In this document: in pieces, positions 47,576 to 57,372 of the stretch
How positions within the stretch are numbered: the stretch's first letter is position 1
Layout: each line of letters opens with the position of its first letter
Assembly (NCBI RefSeq): GCF_016756595.1
Contig: NZ_AP023257.1
Coordinates: 6,340,001-6,404,000 of the forward strand
Direction: 5' to 3'
Source of the DNA: Mesorhizobium sp. L-2-11
GTDB lineage: Bacteria; Pseudomonadota; Alphaproteobacteria; Rhizobiales; Rhizobiaceae
DNA: 64,000 nt
Made by a program: the position numbers and the translations under genes
Notes under the pieces: model-generated
The model's database searches: none
Told to the model about the DNA's origin: nothing
The model's input: only the letters and a program-made list of their open reading frames with translations

Positions 47576-48172
47576 ATGGCGGCACTGGCGAAATTCAGAC
47601 CAGTTGATTCCGGCCAACACGACAAGGACGAACTCCGCGAGATTGTCCGTGAGCGCTCTTTTCGATTCGGACGCTACACGCTCTCGTCGGGCATAGAGAG
47701 CGACATCTATTTCAATATGAAGCCTACCATGATGGTGGCGCGAGGCGCGCAACTTGCCGCTCTTGAATTCCTAAAAATAGCTGAGCAAGTGAAAGCAGAG
47801 TACGTCGGCGGTCTTGAAATGGGAGCGGTCCCCGTAATCGGATCGATGGCGGCTGTCAGCTCGATGATGAACAAACCCATAAACACGATCTTCGTTCGCA
47901 AAGTTCCAAAGGCCCATGGCACAAGGGACGTGATTGAAGGACTTGGGCCTAAAGAAGATCTCGAGGGAAAAGTGGTCCTGATCGTTGACGACGTTGCCAC
48001 AAGCGGCAAGTCGATATTGAAGGCGATTGAAGAGGTTCGCCGCGTCGGCGGCATTGTGGGTGACGCTGCTTGCCTCGTGGACCGTGACGAGGGAGCTACG
48101 GCGCTGCTAGCCCAACATGGCGTCACGCTGCACTCCGTACTGCATGCGAGCGAATTTGTGGAACGCCACTGA
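47576..48172 (+). CDS. pyrE: Orotate phosphoribosyltransferase homologue
   Basis: A 198-residue type I phosphoribosyltransferase. [22 protein letters not shown] is the PyrE N-terminal signature, [19 protein letters not shown] the flexible loop with catalytic Lys/His, and [15 protein letters not shown] the PRPP-binding loop. It makes OMP from orotate and PRPP. As an accessory-region copy it may act in pyrimidine supply or on another base. It overlaps the next small gene. Confidence 0.85.
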   Translation: MAALAKFRPVDSGQHDKDELREIVRERSFRFGRYTLSSGIESDIYFNMKPTMMVARGAQLAALEFLKIAEQVKAEYVGGLEMGAVPVIGSMAAVSSMMNKPINTIFVRKVPKAHGTRDVIEGLGPKEDLEGKVVLIVDDVATSGKSILKAIEEVRRVGGIVGDAACLVDRDEGATALLAQHGVTLHSVLHASEFVERH

Positions 48173-48488
48173 CAATCTCATACAACGTCTTTCCGGCGAC
48201 CTAGAGGACATTCCGCCGCTTTGCAGCGAGTGCAGGCGCCTCGCGAGTAAGAGCGATTGCCCCTGCCCATCCTCCCTGCTTTTGGTGCAACATATGCTCG
48301 CTGCCGTTCACCAGCGGCTTGACGCCATTGACTACCTCTCAGAGCAAGGCGCCATAAGACTGAAGGCTTTTACCGATTATCTGGCGGCGGTCGTTCGAAT
48401 AGCTTCAGAGAGCGGCGACGCGGTACCCTGGATTGATCTAGCAACCCGGTTTAGCGCTCTTTTCGGTCCCGACGAGGTTGCCCATTGA
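48144..48488 (+). CDS. Small Cys-containing protein of unknown function
   Basis: A 114-residue protein that overlaps the end of the pyrE homologue by 29 bp, so the two are probably co-translated. It has four closely spaced cysteines ([17 protein letters not shown], about residues 23-38) that could bind zinc or an Fe-S cluster, followed by a mostly helical region. I do not recognise the family. Confidence 0.6.
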   Translation: MRANLWNATDNLIQRLSGDLEDIPPLCSECRRLASKSDCPCPSSLLLVQHMLAAVHQRLDAIDYLSEQGAIRLKAFTDYLAAVVRIASESGDAVPWIDLATRFSALFGPDEVAH

Positions 48489-49010
48489 TCTCGCGCTTAT
48501 TGCTTTTTCGTGGAACGAGCAGCCTCGTCGGCAAATGCGTCATCGATCGCCAGCGGCGTGCCGGCGCATATGCGAGCGAAAAGCGCCGAGCTGCCGGTGA
48601 TGAATCTCGAACGTGACGACGCCGATTGGCGCGATGCGCGTTGGCTCGGGGCCCTCGTACCCAAGTATGGGTGCGTTCCCATTCCGCGGCATCATGCTCG
48701 CGATCCCGTCTGTGCCGTTCTCAAGCAAGCGAGCTCGAGCGAACCGCCCCGGGTTGCGGATTTCGACAATCGTTGGTGGAGTTGGCTGGCGAATTGGCGC
48801 GTTCGGCCTTCGGTTGGAAGACCGGCTTGAGGCGGGCCAACGAACGGAATTGGCGAAGCCACGCTGGAGTATGCCTTCACTGGGGTCGCGTCCCTGCACG
48901 TGCTGTAACGTAGCTTTAGCGAAGCCGCTCGCGAGCGCGCCCTCATAGCGCCGAGCGGGCGAGCGGCTTCGGGGCGGGCGCAGAGGCTGGGTAGACGGGC
49001 CGGACTCACC

Positions 49011-49045
49011 TCACCCGGTCCAGCCACGACATGCATCGCCAAAGG
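49011..49045 (+). repeat. Short dispersed repeat (with 40711-40745)
   Basis: About 35 bases closely matching 40711-40745 in the same orientation. Confidence 0.6.
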
Positions 49046-49067
49046 CAAGGACCCCGCTGACCGCGCC

Positions 49068-49200
49068 CGCAAGGGGGGAGATTGGCCGTCATCGCTGCCT
49101 TCGCCAATCTCCAAGGCTAGAAGTTTGGAGCCGCCAGGGAAGCTGCCGGTCTCCCCCCTTGCGGGGGAGATGGCCGGCAGGCCAGAGAGGGGGCTGTCCC
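49068..49200. repeat. Intergenic palindromic repeat cluster
   Basis: Two related blocks with AAGGGGGGAGATTGGCCGTC and TTGCGGGGGAGATGGCCGGC. The second contains a CTCCCCC-N4-GGGGGAG hairpin (about 49151-49170). Such GC-rich palindromes are scattered between genes in rhizobia. Confidence 0.65.
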
Positions 49201-49207
49201 GCCAGCG

Positions 49208-49888
49208 TTAGATCACATTCAATTCCCTGAACGCCCGCCCTTCAGCGACACGGCTGTACCCAAACGCCGAGCAGTCCACCGTGCGGTAGCCGCCGTGCAC
49301 GATCAGCTCGGCCAGCGCCTTGCCGACCGCCGGCGCCTGCTGCAGGCCGTGGCCGGAAAAACCATTGGCGAAGAGGAAACTCTTAACCTGCGGATGCGGG
49401 CCGATCACCGCGTTCTGGTCGAGCGTGTTGTAGTCGTAATGGCCGGCCCAGGCGCGTGTCGGCTTGATCGCCTCGAAGGCGGGAATGCGGGTCGCCAGCA
49501 CCGGCCAGATCACCTCTTCGAACAGCGGCCAGTCGACCTCGAAATCGGTGGGGTCGGCCGGGCCGTCGCCTTCTTCCGGTTCGGCGCCGCCAGTGAGATA
49601 GACCGAGCCTTCCGGCCGGACATAGATGCCGGAGGGATCGACCAGCAGCGGCATATCAGAATATTTGTCGCGCGCCTCGAAGACGAAGACGTTGCGCTTG
49701 CGCGGCTCGACCGGCAACACCAGCCCCGCCATGGCAGCCACCGTGCCGGCATTCGGCCCGGCTGAGTTGACGACGATGCCGACTTCCAGCCTGTCGCCAT
49801 TGTCGAGGCTGACACTGGTCACGCTCTGGCCGTTCCACGCCTTGCGCATGACTGGAGAGATTTCCGGCGGGCGTCGCCTCCCGAGCAA
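49208..49888 (-). pseudogene. N-truncated FAD-dependent oxidoreductase (glycine/sarcosine oxidase-like)
   Basis: About 215 residues of the C-terminal two thirds of a DAO-family flavoprotein: VSLDNGDRLEVGIVVNSAGPNAGTVAAMAG, FEARDKYSDMPLLVDPSGIYVRPEGS, and GHYDYNTLDQNAVIGPHPQVKSFLFANGFSGHGLQQAPAVGKALAELI, which binds FAD at the end. The N-terminal GxGxxG nucleotide-binding region is missing, and only non-homologous sequence is found upstream. It cannot bind FAD normally and is probably dead. Confidence 0.75.
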
Positions 49889-50003
49889 TGCTTTTCATGT
49901 TCGTTACTCTTCGTAAGATCGATTATTTCGATGGAGCCCATCTACGTATGAATGCAGGCGTCACAGTAGAGCTTTGAACAGCATCGGTGCGGGTCCGGAA
50001 CCG

Positions 50004-50819
50004 TCATCGAGCCAAAAACAGCGGCAATGTCGGCTTTTCAAAGATCCATCTGGTCACACCGCCAAAGAGCCGCTCACGCAGCCGGCGGCTGCCATAGGCG
50101 CCCATGACGATCATGTCGGCAGAAATGTCGATTGCGTGCTGCGCAAGCACCGTGGCCGCCGATTTGCCGGCACTTGGCAGGAGGTCAACCGACACCCGAG
50201 CACCGTGCCGAGTGAGATAGGCAGCGATGTCGGTTCCAGGCTCCGCGCCGTTCCCGTTGTAGTTGGCCTTCGGATCGACCAGGGCGACACGAACTTCCTC
50301 AGCAACGCATAGGAGGCCCAGCGCTTCTCGAACCGCACGGGACGCCTCGACTCGCGAATCCCAACCGACCAGGACGCGCCGTGGCCACAGCGTCGCCTCA
50401 GCCCCCTTCGGCACAACGAGCACCGGCTTTCCCGTATCGAACAAGCAGCCGTTGACCACAGGAGGTCCGAGATTCTCGTCGTTGAGGAGCCCCGGTCCGA
50501 TGATCGTGAGGTCGGCGCAGAGCGCCCGCTGTCGTGCCACTTCACCGAGGCTGGCCGGATCGTAATAGTCGGTGTCAACGTCATAGGCGAGCGACATAGA
50601 TTCCAGCAGTTTCTGAATATCTCTGGAGCGTTTTTCCAGTCTGACCGCGTTCTGTGTAAATCGATCGATTTGCCGAAACCGATCGTTCAATCTGGCAATT
50701 GCCTGTCCACGTGCTACCGGCCACTCTGGGACACCATCTCCGATCCGCCGATGCGACATAAGGAGCATCGGAGCGGGTATAATCAGTACGGAAAGGTGCG
50801 CGCCGATCTCCGCACACAA
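50004..50819 (-). CDS. Universal stress protein, tandem UspA domains
   Basis: A 271-residue (from TTG 50819) protein with an N-terminal UspA-like half (LCAEIGAHLSVLIIPAPM...LTIIGPGLL) and a C-terminal half with VLVGWDSRVEASRAVREAL and an ATP-binding pattern DMIVMGAYGSRRLRERLFGG. A better start, ATG at 50890 (MGFKTV), is one base out of frame with LSTGADHSDRDVRTAAGLCAEIG, so the 5' end carries a frameshift. The gene may be translated from a weak internal start or be damaged. It is the last gene of the nif-side minus-strand series and such proteins are often linked to low-oxygen or nitrogen-fixing life. Confidence 0.75.
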   Translation of the reverse strand: MCAEIGAHLSVLIIPAPMLLMSHRRIGDGVPEWPVARGQAIARLNDRFRQIDRFTQNAVRLEKRSRDIQKLLESMSLAYDVDTDYYDPASLGEVARQRALCADLTIIGPGLLNDENLGPPVVNGCLFDTGKPVLVVPKGAEATLWPRRVLVGWDSRVEASRAVREALGLLCVAEEVRVALVDPKANYNGNGAEPGTDIAAYLTRHGARVSVDLLPSAGKSAATVLAQHAIDISADMIVMGAYGSRRLRERLFGGVTRWIFEKPTLPLFLAR

Positions 50820-50988
50820 GCCGGCAGCAGTTCTGACGTCCCGATCGGAATGGTCAGCGCCGGTCGACAGAGTACCGTTTTAAAGCCCATTTTCCTGCTT
50901 CTTCCTGAGTGTTCGATGAGGGCGTTTCAGGCCGCAAGACCGGCTCACAGCGCGAGGAAAGGGAGTGGAACCACACTCGGCACTCAAT

Positions 50989-51693
50989 TCAGCCGTCCAG
51001 CTTCTCGAGCGAGTAGCCGGCCGACCTGACGGTACGGATGACGATACCCGTCGAGGCCGCCTCCAGAGCCCTTCTGAGCCGACTGATGTGGACGTCGACT
51101 GTGCGTACACCGACATGGATATTGGCCGGCCAGGCCCCGCCGATCAGCTCGTCCCTACTGAAGACCTTGCCGGGCGCCTCGAGCAAATGCCGCAGCACGT
51201 TGAACTCGATCGGTCCGAGATGGATGTCATGGCCATTGCCGCAAACCCGGTGGGCATCGAGCTTCATCTCAAGGCTGCCATAGGAAAGCCAGCTGTTGTT
51301 TTCAATCGCGTTTGAACCCGGCTTCGGCAGCGCCAGCCTCGTCCGCAGACAATCGAGCAGCTTGGCCGGCGCCACAGGCCGCACAAAGCTCTCGTCGATG
51401 CCGGCCTTCAACAGATCGAGGTGCTGGTTCTCGGCGCCGGGCGCGATCAGGGCAATGATGGGCAGGCCGCCGGTCCGGGGTTCCCGCTTGAGCCGGGCGC
51501 AGATTGCGGACCCGGTAAGGCTCGTTGGACCGCAGTCCAGCACCACGGCCTGGAATTCCCGTTCGTCGGCCTTTGCAAGTGCTTCCTTGGCGCCGCCTGC
51601 CGGCTCACTGACGAAGCCGTCCACCTCCAGTATGTGGCTGAGGAACAGATAGAACTCCGCATCTTGCGAACAGATCAGGACGAGTGGCTTCAT
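50989..51693 (-). CDS. OmpR/PhoB-type response regulator
   Basis: About 234 residues. The receiver domain (1-120) has the phospho-acceptor in AVVLDCGP, but the usual acidic pair at the start is replaced (LICSQDAEF) and the conserved Lys is Arg (SFVRPVAPAKL), so phosphorylation may be altered. The winged-helix DNA-binding domain is complete (LGPIEFNVLRHLLEAPGKVFSRDELIGGAWPANIHVGVRTVDVHISRLRRAL). The frame is open upstream to 51774, where its first codons coincide with the start of a DUF683-type gene; the ATG at 51693 fits the family better. No histidine kinase is adjacent. It follows the nif operon on the same strand. Confidence 0.8.
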   Translation of the reverse strand: MKPLVLICSQDAEFYLFLSHILEVDGFVSEPAGGAKEALAKADEREFQAVVLDCGPTSLTGSAICARLKREPRTGGLPIIALIAPGAENQHLDLLKAGIDESFVRPVAPAKLLDCLRTRLALPKPGSNAIENNSWLSYGSLEMKLDAHRVCGNGHDIHLGPIEFNVLRHLLEAPGKVFSRDELIGGAWPANIHVGVRTVDVHISRLRRALEAASTGIVIRTVRSAGYSLEKLDG

Positions 51694-51798
51694 CAGCGCT
51701 ACCCCGAGAACCACATTGGCCTCGACCGCGTCGGCCGCGTGGGCTGGCCATCGCGGCTCCTCAAGGCCTGACATGATCCTCTTGCTCGAAAATTGGTT

Positions 51799-52278
51799 TC
51801 ATGCCCGTGCCACCTCGGGATAGGCGTCGATAGCTGCGATGGCATCGTCGACCAGTTTCGTACCGGCGGCGGCGAGTTTGCAGAACGTCTCGAAGCCGAA
51901 CCGATGGACGTCGCGCACGGTCTTGGACAAAACGACCAGCCGCCCGGCGGTGAAAAGCACGCGCCCGAACCCCTCATGGCTCATTTCGATCATCGGCGAT
52001 GCCATCAGGCCGGAGCGCTCCTCGATCGCAAGGGCGACGGCAGTGTAAAACTTGTCGAGCCTCCACAGCACGTCCGGATCGGGATCGCCGATGATTGGGA
52101 TCGTACGACGCCGTTCCTTGCTGACGATGAAGTCGGCCAGCAACTCGGCATCCGCTGTGCCGTCCCATGACCCGTGGGTATCCTGAGCACGGATCAGCCG
52201 CACGAGGCATTTGACGAATGGGCTGGCAAGGGCGGCCTCGTCATCGTTGACAGCAGGGCTGATCGCGACTTCAAACAT
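51799..52278 (-). CDS. NifX-associated protein (DUF269)
   Basis: A 159-residue member of the DUF269 family: FVKCLVRLIRAQDTHGSWDG, LADFIVSKERRRTIPIIGDPDPDVLWRLDKFYTAVALAIEERSG and VVLSKTVRDVHRFGFETFCKLAAAGTKLVDDAI. Found nearly always next to nifX and thought to act in FeMo-cofactor assembly or storage. It follows nifX by 16 bp. The DUF683 and fdxB genes expected next are at 35 kb, behind a decayed second copy of this gene. Confidence 0.88.
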   Translation of the reverse strand: MFEVAISPAVNDDEAALASPFVKCLVRLIRAQDTHGSWDGTADAELLADFIVSKERRRTIPIIGDPDPDVLWRLDKFYTAVALAIEERSGLMASPMIEMSHEGFGRVLFTAGRLVVLSKTVRDVHRFGFETFCKLAAAGTKLVDDAIAAIDAYPEVARA

Positions 52279-52294
52279 TTTGCACTTCCTCGTT

Positions 52295-52792
52295 TTAGTC
52301 CTCGTCCTCGAAGGAGGGTTTCTTTTCGGCGACACCAGCTTCGGCCAGCACCTTGCGCAGCCAGGGCGGAGGACACGTTCTCAGCATCATCTGCGTGCGC
52401 AACAGCACCTCTTGGATGGTTTGTGGCTGCGGCACCTTGATTGGATGGATTTTTGCCGAAATAACCTTGGCTGCCGAAGGCCCGCCGATGGCCAGACAAA
52501 ACAGCAGATGGCAGCCCTTCAGCGCCTCCACCTTCGGCGTGACGCGGTCATCGCCCTCGGTCCGACGCTTCCCGCTCTCATCGGAAACGTCATCGAAGGC
52601 CACGGCTTCCACGAGATGCCACTCCTCGCGCGTCACGTCGTAGACAGCAAAGCGCTTGGCCGACCCGAAATGAGCATTGAGATTCGTCATGTCTTGCGTG
52701 GCGATGGCTACGCGCAATGCGCCTACTCGTCGTTCCGGCATTGGTGCGTGAACCTCGTCAGTGACGAGTGAGAGGCGACGAACGGAGCTCAT
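52295..52792 (-). CDS. nifX: Nitrogenase cofactor carrier NifX
   Basis: A 165-residue NifX: LRVAIATQDMTNLNAHFGSAKRFAVYDV at the start of the NifX/NifB-C fold, then KVEALKGCHLLFCLAIGGPSAAKVISAKIHPIKVPQPQTIQEVL. It binds NifB-co and VK-cluster intermediates and hands them to NifEN. The ATG at 52792 overlaps the last 35 bp of nifN, so the two are coupled. Confidence 0.92.
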   Translation of the reverse strand: MSSVRRLSLVTDEVHAPMPERRVGALRVAIATQDMTNLNAHFGSAKRFAVYDVTREEWHLVEAVAFDDVSDESGKRRTEGDDRVTPKVEALKGCHLLFCLAIGGPSAAKVISAKIHPIKVPQPQTIQEVLLRTQMMLRTCPPPWLRKVLAEAGVAEKKPSFEDED

Positions 52793-54140
52793 CTGGCATT
52801 TCTCGTTTCCGGAATGGATCAAGCGCCTCAGGCGTCGGCGCGTGCTGGTTGGCCTGAAAGATATTGGCAACATCGAAGATCAGGTCGCGGGTCCCCCGAT
52901 AGAGGATTGTGAGCTTGTGCTGGCTGCCAAGCCGGTCGAAGATCGGGAAGCCGACGCGCATGAGCGGAATGCCAAGGCGTCGCGACGCGTGGCGACCGTG
53001 GGAATGTGTTACGAGAAGATCCGCGCCCGCTGCAAGAGCTTCCAAATCGCCGAGATCGCCGATCTGAACCCACTCCGCCGGTACTTTCTGCAGAATCTTC
53101 GACAGATCGGTCGTCGTGACCGCCGCCGCGATGTCACAGCCCATGCCGGTGAAGAAGGTTGCGAGTTGATAGAGTTGGTCTGGGTCAGCAGCGATCGCAA
53201 TTTTCTTGCCTCCGAAATGGAAATGTCCGTCGAGCAATGCATCCTCCAATTGCGCCCGGTGACGGCGAACCCGGGCCGGCACCGCCGCGCCCGAAACCGC
53301 CGATAGCAGCGAGACGAACCGGTCGACGGCCTTCAATCCGGTCAGCGACTGGAACACCGCGTAAGGCACGCCGGTCAACCCGTGCAGCGTTTTCGCCGGG
53401 TGGCGCATGTGCTCGCCGATGACGATGCATTGCGCGGCCGTGCCAAGCTCGCGGATTTCCTCGACGCTGGTGCCGCCATAGGTAGTGGTTACCCAGCGGT
53501 CAGGAACCGTGCCGTCGAGTGAGCCGGAGACGTCCGGAAGAATAACCGGCCTGAGACCAAAACTTTCAACCATGTCACGCAAATGCTCGACGTCAGCGAC
53601 AGTGAGGTTGCATCCGGGCAGGATCGCGATCTTCTTCGGCTGCCGCGTCCGTTCGCCCGACCGTGTAATCCCTTCGATCATCGCCGCGACAGCCTTGGCC
53701 CAGCCCTCTTCGATCGCGCCGTCAAAATCGGGCGTGTTGGCGAGCACGACCTCCGTACCCGCGAGCTCTTCCACGTGCTTCAGCTTGACGTTGGCGATAT
53801 CACTCGCGCAATCTTCGCCACGGGTCTCCACCAGCGCGGTCGTGCACACCCCTATCAGCTTTGGCTTTGTGCGGGTTTTGAGGTTGAGGATCGCCTCTTC
53901 CAGATGGTCCGCTCCGCCGAGTATGGTTGCCACCTCGTCCAACGCCGTTGTCTGCAAGGGGATCGCTTCCTTGAAATGCCGCACGAAGAGCACGAGCGCG
54001 AAGCTGGTGCAGCCCTGGCTGCCGTGGAACAGGGGCATCGCACCGTCGACTCCAAGAAAAGCAAAGGCGGCACCCAGTGGCTGCGACGACTTCAGCGGAT
54101 TGACCGCCGCTGATTTGGTATTGCGAAGGATGCGGACCAT
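52758..54140 (-). CDS. nifN: Nitrogenase FeMo-cofactor scaffold subunit NifN
   Basis: A 460-residue NifN. It begins VNPLKSSQPLGAAFAFLGVDGAMPLFHGSQGCTSFALVLFVRHFKEAIPLQTTAL, which keeps the P-cluster-side Cys (GSQGCTSF). NKLTVADVEHL-like and PDVSGSLDG segments follow. It pairs with NifE to make the scaffold on which the FeMo-cofactor is matured. It lies 9 bp after nifE and overlaps nifX. Confidence 0.94.
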   Translation of the reverse strand: MVRILRNTKSAAVNPLKSSQPLGAAFAFLGVDGAMPLFHGSQGCTSFALVLFVRHFKEAIPLQTTALDEVATILGGADHLEEAILNLKTRTKPKLIGVCTTALVETRGEDCASDIANVKLKHVEELAGTEVVLANTPDFDGAIEEGWAKAVAAMIEGITRSGERTRQPKKIAILPGCNLTVADVEHLRDMVESFGLRPVILPDVSGSLDGTVPDRWVTTTYGGTSVEEIRELGTAAQCIVIGEHMRHPAKTLHGLTGVPYAVFQSLTGLKAVDRFVSLLSAVSGAAVPARVRRHRAQLEDALLDGHFHFGGKKIAIAADPDQLYQLATFFTGMGCDIAAAVTTTDLSKILQKVPAEWVQIGDLGDLEALAAGADLLVTHSHGRHASRRLGIPLMRVGFPIFDRLGSQHKLTILYRGTRDLIFDVANIFQANQHAPTPEALDPFRKREMPDELRSSPLTRH

Positions 54141-54149
54141 CGGATTTCC

Positions 54150-55640
54150 TCAACGGTCGCCGAAGCGGTGAGCCGTCGCGCCGGCGAATTCATTGAAGGC
54201 GTTCACAGTCGCGGTCCCGTTCTTCGTGCTCGCCAGATCGTCCTCCAAGTCAGGCTGGCAATCCCACGGCGCCGACTCCCGCACCTGGCCCCAGATCGGG
54301 TTATGAATGGCGAGGTCGATCTGCCGGACAAGTTCCACCATGCCATCATAGCCGGCATAAGGATGTTGGCGCTCCTGGTTGATATCGAGCCAGGGTGTCT
54401 TGGCCTTCAGGGCGACGAATTGCGTGCGCCCGCCCGACAGCATGATGTCGGCCTTCTGTTTTGAGAGCATGGCGTAAAGATCGCGCGCTGCCATCTGCTC
54501 GAACATGTGGTTTTCGTCCTTGAGGATCCGTTTGATCCGCTCCTTGTCTTCGACTGTGGATTTCTTGACCGAGGTGCCGACGATCTCCATGCCGATCTCC
54601 ATCAGCGCGTGGACGACCGACCAGGACTTCACACCGCCCGTGTTGAGCAGCACGCGCTTGCCTTGAAGCCGCCGGCGGTAGGCCTCGAGGTTCTTCCACG
54701 CAATCGCCTCCTGCTCAGCAATCAGCGTCTCCGTGCGATCGAGGATCTCCGCATCGGCGCCCTTCCTCACCAGCAGCTCAGCAATATTGCGAAGTGCTTC
54801 CGAGGTATCGGTTATGCCGTAGAAAGAGCCCTCGAAGTACGGGATGTCCCAGCGCTCCTCCATCTTGCGGGCCAGATTGATCAGTGCGCTCGAGCACACC
54901 ATCATAGCCGCCCGGGCGCGGTGCGCGGATGCAACGTCGATGTAACGCGCATCGCCCGGTATGCAAGCGCGCACCCGGATGCCAAGCCGATCAAGCAGCG
55001 GCTTGACCAGCCAGAATTCGCCGGAGAGGTTGAATTCGCCAAGGATGTTGATGTCGTAGGGCCCGGCGTCGTCGGGTTCCACCGTGCCGATGACATGATC
55101 GAGCAACGCTTCGGCGGCGAGTTTGTTGCCGAGGTTCTTGGAGCCGGCCAGGCCCGGCGCATTGATCGGCACCACGGCCAGTCCGAATTTTTCGGCCGCG
55201 CGTTTGCACACGGCCTCGATGTCGTCGCCGATCAGCGCCGTCACGCAGGTCGAATAGACGAAGACTGCCGGCGGCGCATATGTTTCCTTGATCTCGCGGA
55301 TCGCCTTGAATAGCTTCCGCTCGCCCTGCCCCATCACGATGTCGAGTTCGGTGAGGTCTGTTGTGAAGCTTGTCCGCCACAGGGTTGGCCCGGACGAAGC
55401 TGCGCCTCTGTTGTCCCAGGAATTGCCCTCGCAGGCGAGCGGCGCATGGACCAGGTGCGCAACGTCGGTGATCGGCTGCAGGACGATCTTGGCGCCGTCA
55501 AAGGCGCAGCCGCCGGCTGACGCCCCGGGGGTCAGCGGCTTCGAGCAGCCCTCCTTGCGCGCCTTGGCATCCTTGCCGCGGTTGGTATCGCAGGCGGGCT
55601 CGTCGAAAACGTCCTGGATCTTGGCACTGAGCGAGGTCAT
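54150..55640 (-). CDS. nifE: Nitrogenase FeMo-cofactor scaffold subunit NifE
   Basis: A 496-residue NifE. N-terminal Cys-rich start (EGCSKPLTPGASAGGCAFDGAKIVLQPITDVAHLVHAPLACEGNSWDNRG), [26 protein letters not shown], and later the cofactor-site region (LNTGGVKSWSVVHALMEIGMEIVGTSVKKSTVEDKERI). It forms the alpha2beta2 NifEN complex with NifN. It starts 59 bp after nifK in one transcript. Confidence 0.95.
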   Translation of the reverse strand: MTSLSAKIQDVFDEPACDTNRGKDAKARKEGCSKPLTPGASAGGCAFDGAKIVLQPITDVAHLVHAPLACEGNSWDNRGAASSGPTLWRTSFTTDLTELDIVMGQGERKLFKAIREIKETYAPPAVFVYSTCVTALIGDDIEAVCKRAAEKFGLAVVPINAPGLAGSKNLGNKLAAEALLDHVIGTVEPDDAGPYDINILGEFNLSGEFWLVKPLLDRLGIRVRACIPGDARYIDVASAHRARAAMMVCSSALINLARKMEERWDIPYFEGSFYGITDTSEALRNIAELLVRKGADAEILDRTETLIAEQEAIAWKNLEAYRRRLQGKRVLLNTGGVKSWSVVHALMEIGMEIVGTSVKKSTVEDKERIKRILKDENHMFEQMAARDLYAMLSKQKADIMLSGGRTQFVALKAKTPWLDINQERQHPYAGYDGMVELVRQIDLAIHNPIWGQVRESAPWDCQPDLEDDLASTKNGTATVNAFNEFAGATAHRFGDR

Positions 55641-55699
55641 TGCGTCAGTCTCCGAAGTCCATTGGGCATGGGCGGCCTCGGCGAAAGGCCGGCACGGGC

Positions 55700-57241
55700 T
55701 TAGCGGGTGAGGTCATAGGAATAGTCCGTCACGCCTGTTTCGCTCGTCTCGCGATCGAGCTTGTCGAATATCTTGTCGAGGATCGTCGTCAGCACGCGTA
55801 ATCCACCCTGGTAGCCCATGAGGGGAAAGCGATGGTGATGGTGCCGGTCGAAGATTGGAAACATCAGCCGGATCAGCGGCGTGCCGGTGTCGCGCTCCAG
55901 ATACTTGCCATAGGAATTGCCGATCAGCAGGTCCACCGGCTCTGTAAACAGCAGCGAACGCATCGCCCAGAGATCCTTGCCCGCCCAGATCTGGGCATCC
56001 TGGCCGAAGGACGAGGATGCAAGCAATTCCTTCATCTCGGCCTCCCAGGCCGATGTCCCGTTGGTCGCGAGGCAATGTGTCGGCTCGCCACCGGTCTCCA
56101 TGACGAAGCGGGCCGTGGCGTAGACGAAGTCCGGATCCCCATAGATTGCGTACTTCTTGCCGTGCAGCCATGACTGGCTGTCCGCCACGGCGTCAACCAG
56201 TCGGCCGCGCTCCATCCGGATTGTCTCGGGGATCTCCTGGCCGGAAATCGCCGAGACCTTCATCAGGAATTCGTCGGTCGCCTGGACACCCAGCGGATAG
56301 TGGAAGGATGCCGTCGCTTGCCCGACCTCGTCGCAATATTCCAGCGTCTTGCGGGTGTTGTAATGCTGCAGCGACAGTGTCGCCTCCGCGTTGAGTGCGC
56401 CTTTCAAGTCTTCGATCTTCGTGCCACCGTCATACATGCGGTATTCGCCGTCAGACGGCGTGTCGAACTGGTCTGAGGCGTCTTGAATGACGGTATAAGT
56501 GACACCCATCAGGTCGAGGAGGCGCTTGAGTTCTCGGTTGTTTCCGACGCAGAATCCGTCGAAGCCTGGAATGATGTTGATGGTCCCAGCGGCTTGCGAG
56601 CGCTCGCTGCCCTTCCAGAAATGCTCCAGCACGCCCTTCACCATGCCGTCATAGCCATCGATATGGCTGCCGACGAAGGCAGGCGTATGCGCGAAAGGCA
56701 CGTCGAAGTCGCTCGGGACCGAGCCTTCGTTCTTGGCGTTCTCGATGAAGCTCCGCAGGTCGTCGCCAATGACTTCAGCCATGCAGGTGGTCGAGACGGC
56801 GATCATCTTGGGGTCGTAGAGCTTGTAGGTATTGGCGAGTCCGTCGACCATGTTCTTCAGGCCGCCAAACACTGCCGCGTCCTCGGTCATCGAGGAGGAA
56901 ACCGCTGACGAAGGCTCCTTGAAATGTCGCGACAGATGCGAGCGGTAGTAGGCAACGCAGCCCTGGCTACCGTGGACGAAAGACATGGTGCGCTCGAAGC
57001 CCGCGGCCGCGAACACCGCACCGAGCGGCTGGCAGGCCTTGGCGGGGTTTATGACAAGCGCCTCGCGAGCGAGGTTCTTTTCGCGGTATTCCCAAGTCTT
57101 GGTCAATTCGCCTTGATCGGTGACGATCTGATCAGGGTGCGGACATTCGAAATTCAGTTTCTTGTCGGCAAGCATTTGTCTGTATTCCGGCTCGCGGAAC
57201 AGGGGAGCATGGTCGAGAACTTTTTCGGCCGATTGCGGCAT
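55700..57241 (-). CDS. nifK: Nitrogenase MoFe protein beta subunit
   Basis: A 513-residue NifK from the ATG at 57241 (AAGGTG site; a longer frame from 57259 adds six residues). P-cluster cysteines are seen in [46 protein letters not shown] and [38 protein letters not shown] is near the C-terminus. It binds the P-cluster with NifD. It is fourth from the nifH promoter counting intergenic leaders: nifH, nifD, nifK in standard order. Confidence 0.96.
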   Translation of the reverse strand: MPQSAEKVLDHAPLFREPEYRQMLADKKLNFECPHPDQIVTDQGELTKTWEYREKNLAREALVINPAKACQPLGAVFAAAGFERTMSFVHGSQGCVAYYRSHLSRHFKEPSSAVSSSMTEDAAVFGGLKNMVDGLANTYKLYDPKMIAVSTTCMAEVIGDDLRSFIENAKNEGSVPSDFDVPFAHTPAFVGSHIDGYDGMVKGVLEHFWKGSERSQAAGTINIIPGFDGFCVGNNRELKRLLDLMGVTYTVIQDASDQFDTPSDGEYRMYDGGTKIEDLKGALNAEATLSLQHYNTRKTLEYCDEVGQATASFHYPLGVQATDEFLMKVSAISGQEIPETIRMERGRLVDAVADSQSWLHGKKYAIYGDPDFVYATARFVMETGGEPTHCLATNGTSAWEAEMKELLASSSFGQDAQIWAGKDLWAMRSLLFTEPVDLLIGNSYGKYLERDTGTPLIRLMFPIFDRHHHHRFPLMGYQGGLRVLTTILDKIFDKLDRETSETGVTDYSYDLTR

Positions 57242-57372
57242 GGTGGTCACCTTTTCCATCTGGCTGCGGCAAGCGGCAGCACAGAGACATCAAAGCGTTA
57301 AAGGGCATCCCGCGTGGATCGAGCGCGCCCCAAGCATTTATCGGCCTCCCTGCCAGGGAGGCAGGCCAGTCC

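Larger units (their letters stand above)
48489..49207. other. Non-coding stretch with repeats
   Basis: No supported gene. It carries the 49011-49045 short repeat and hairpin-rich intergenic sequence further right. Confidence 0.45.
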
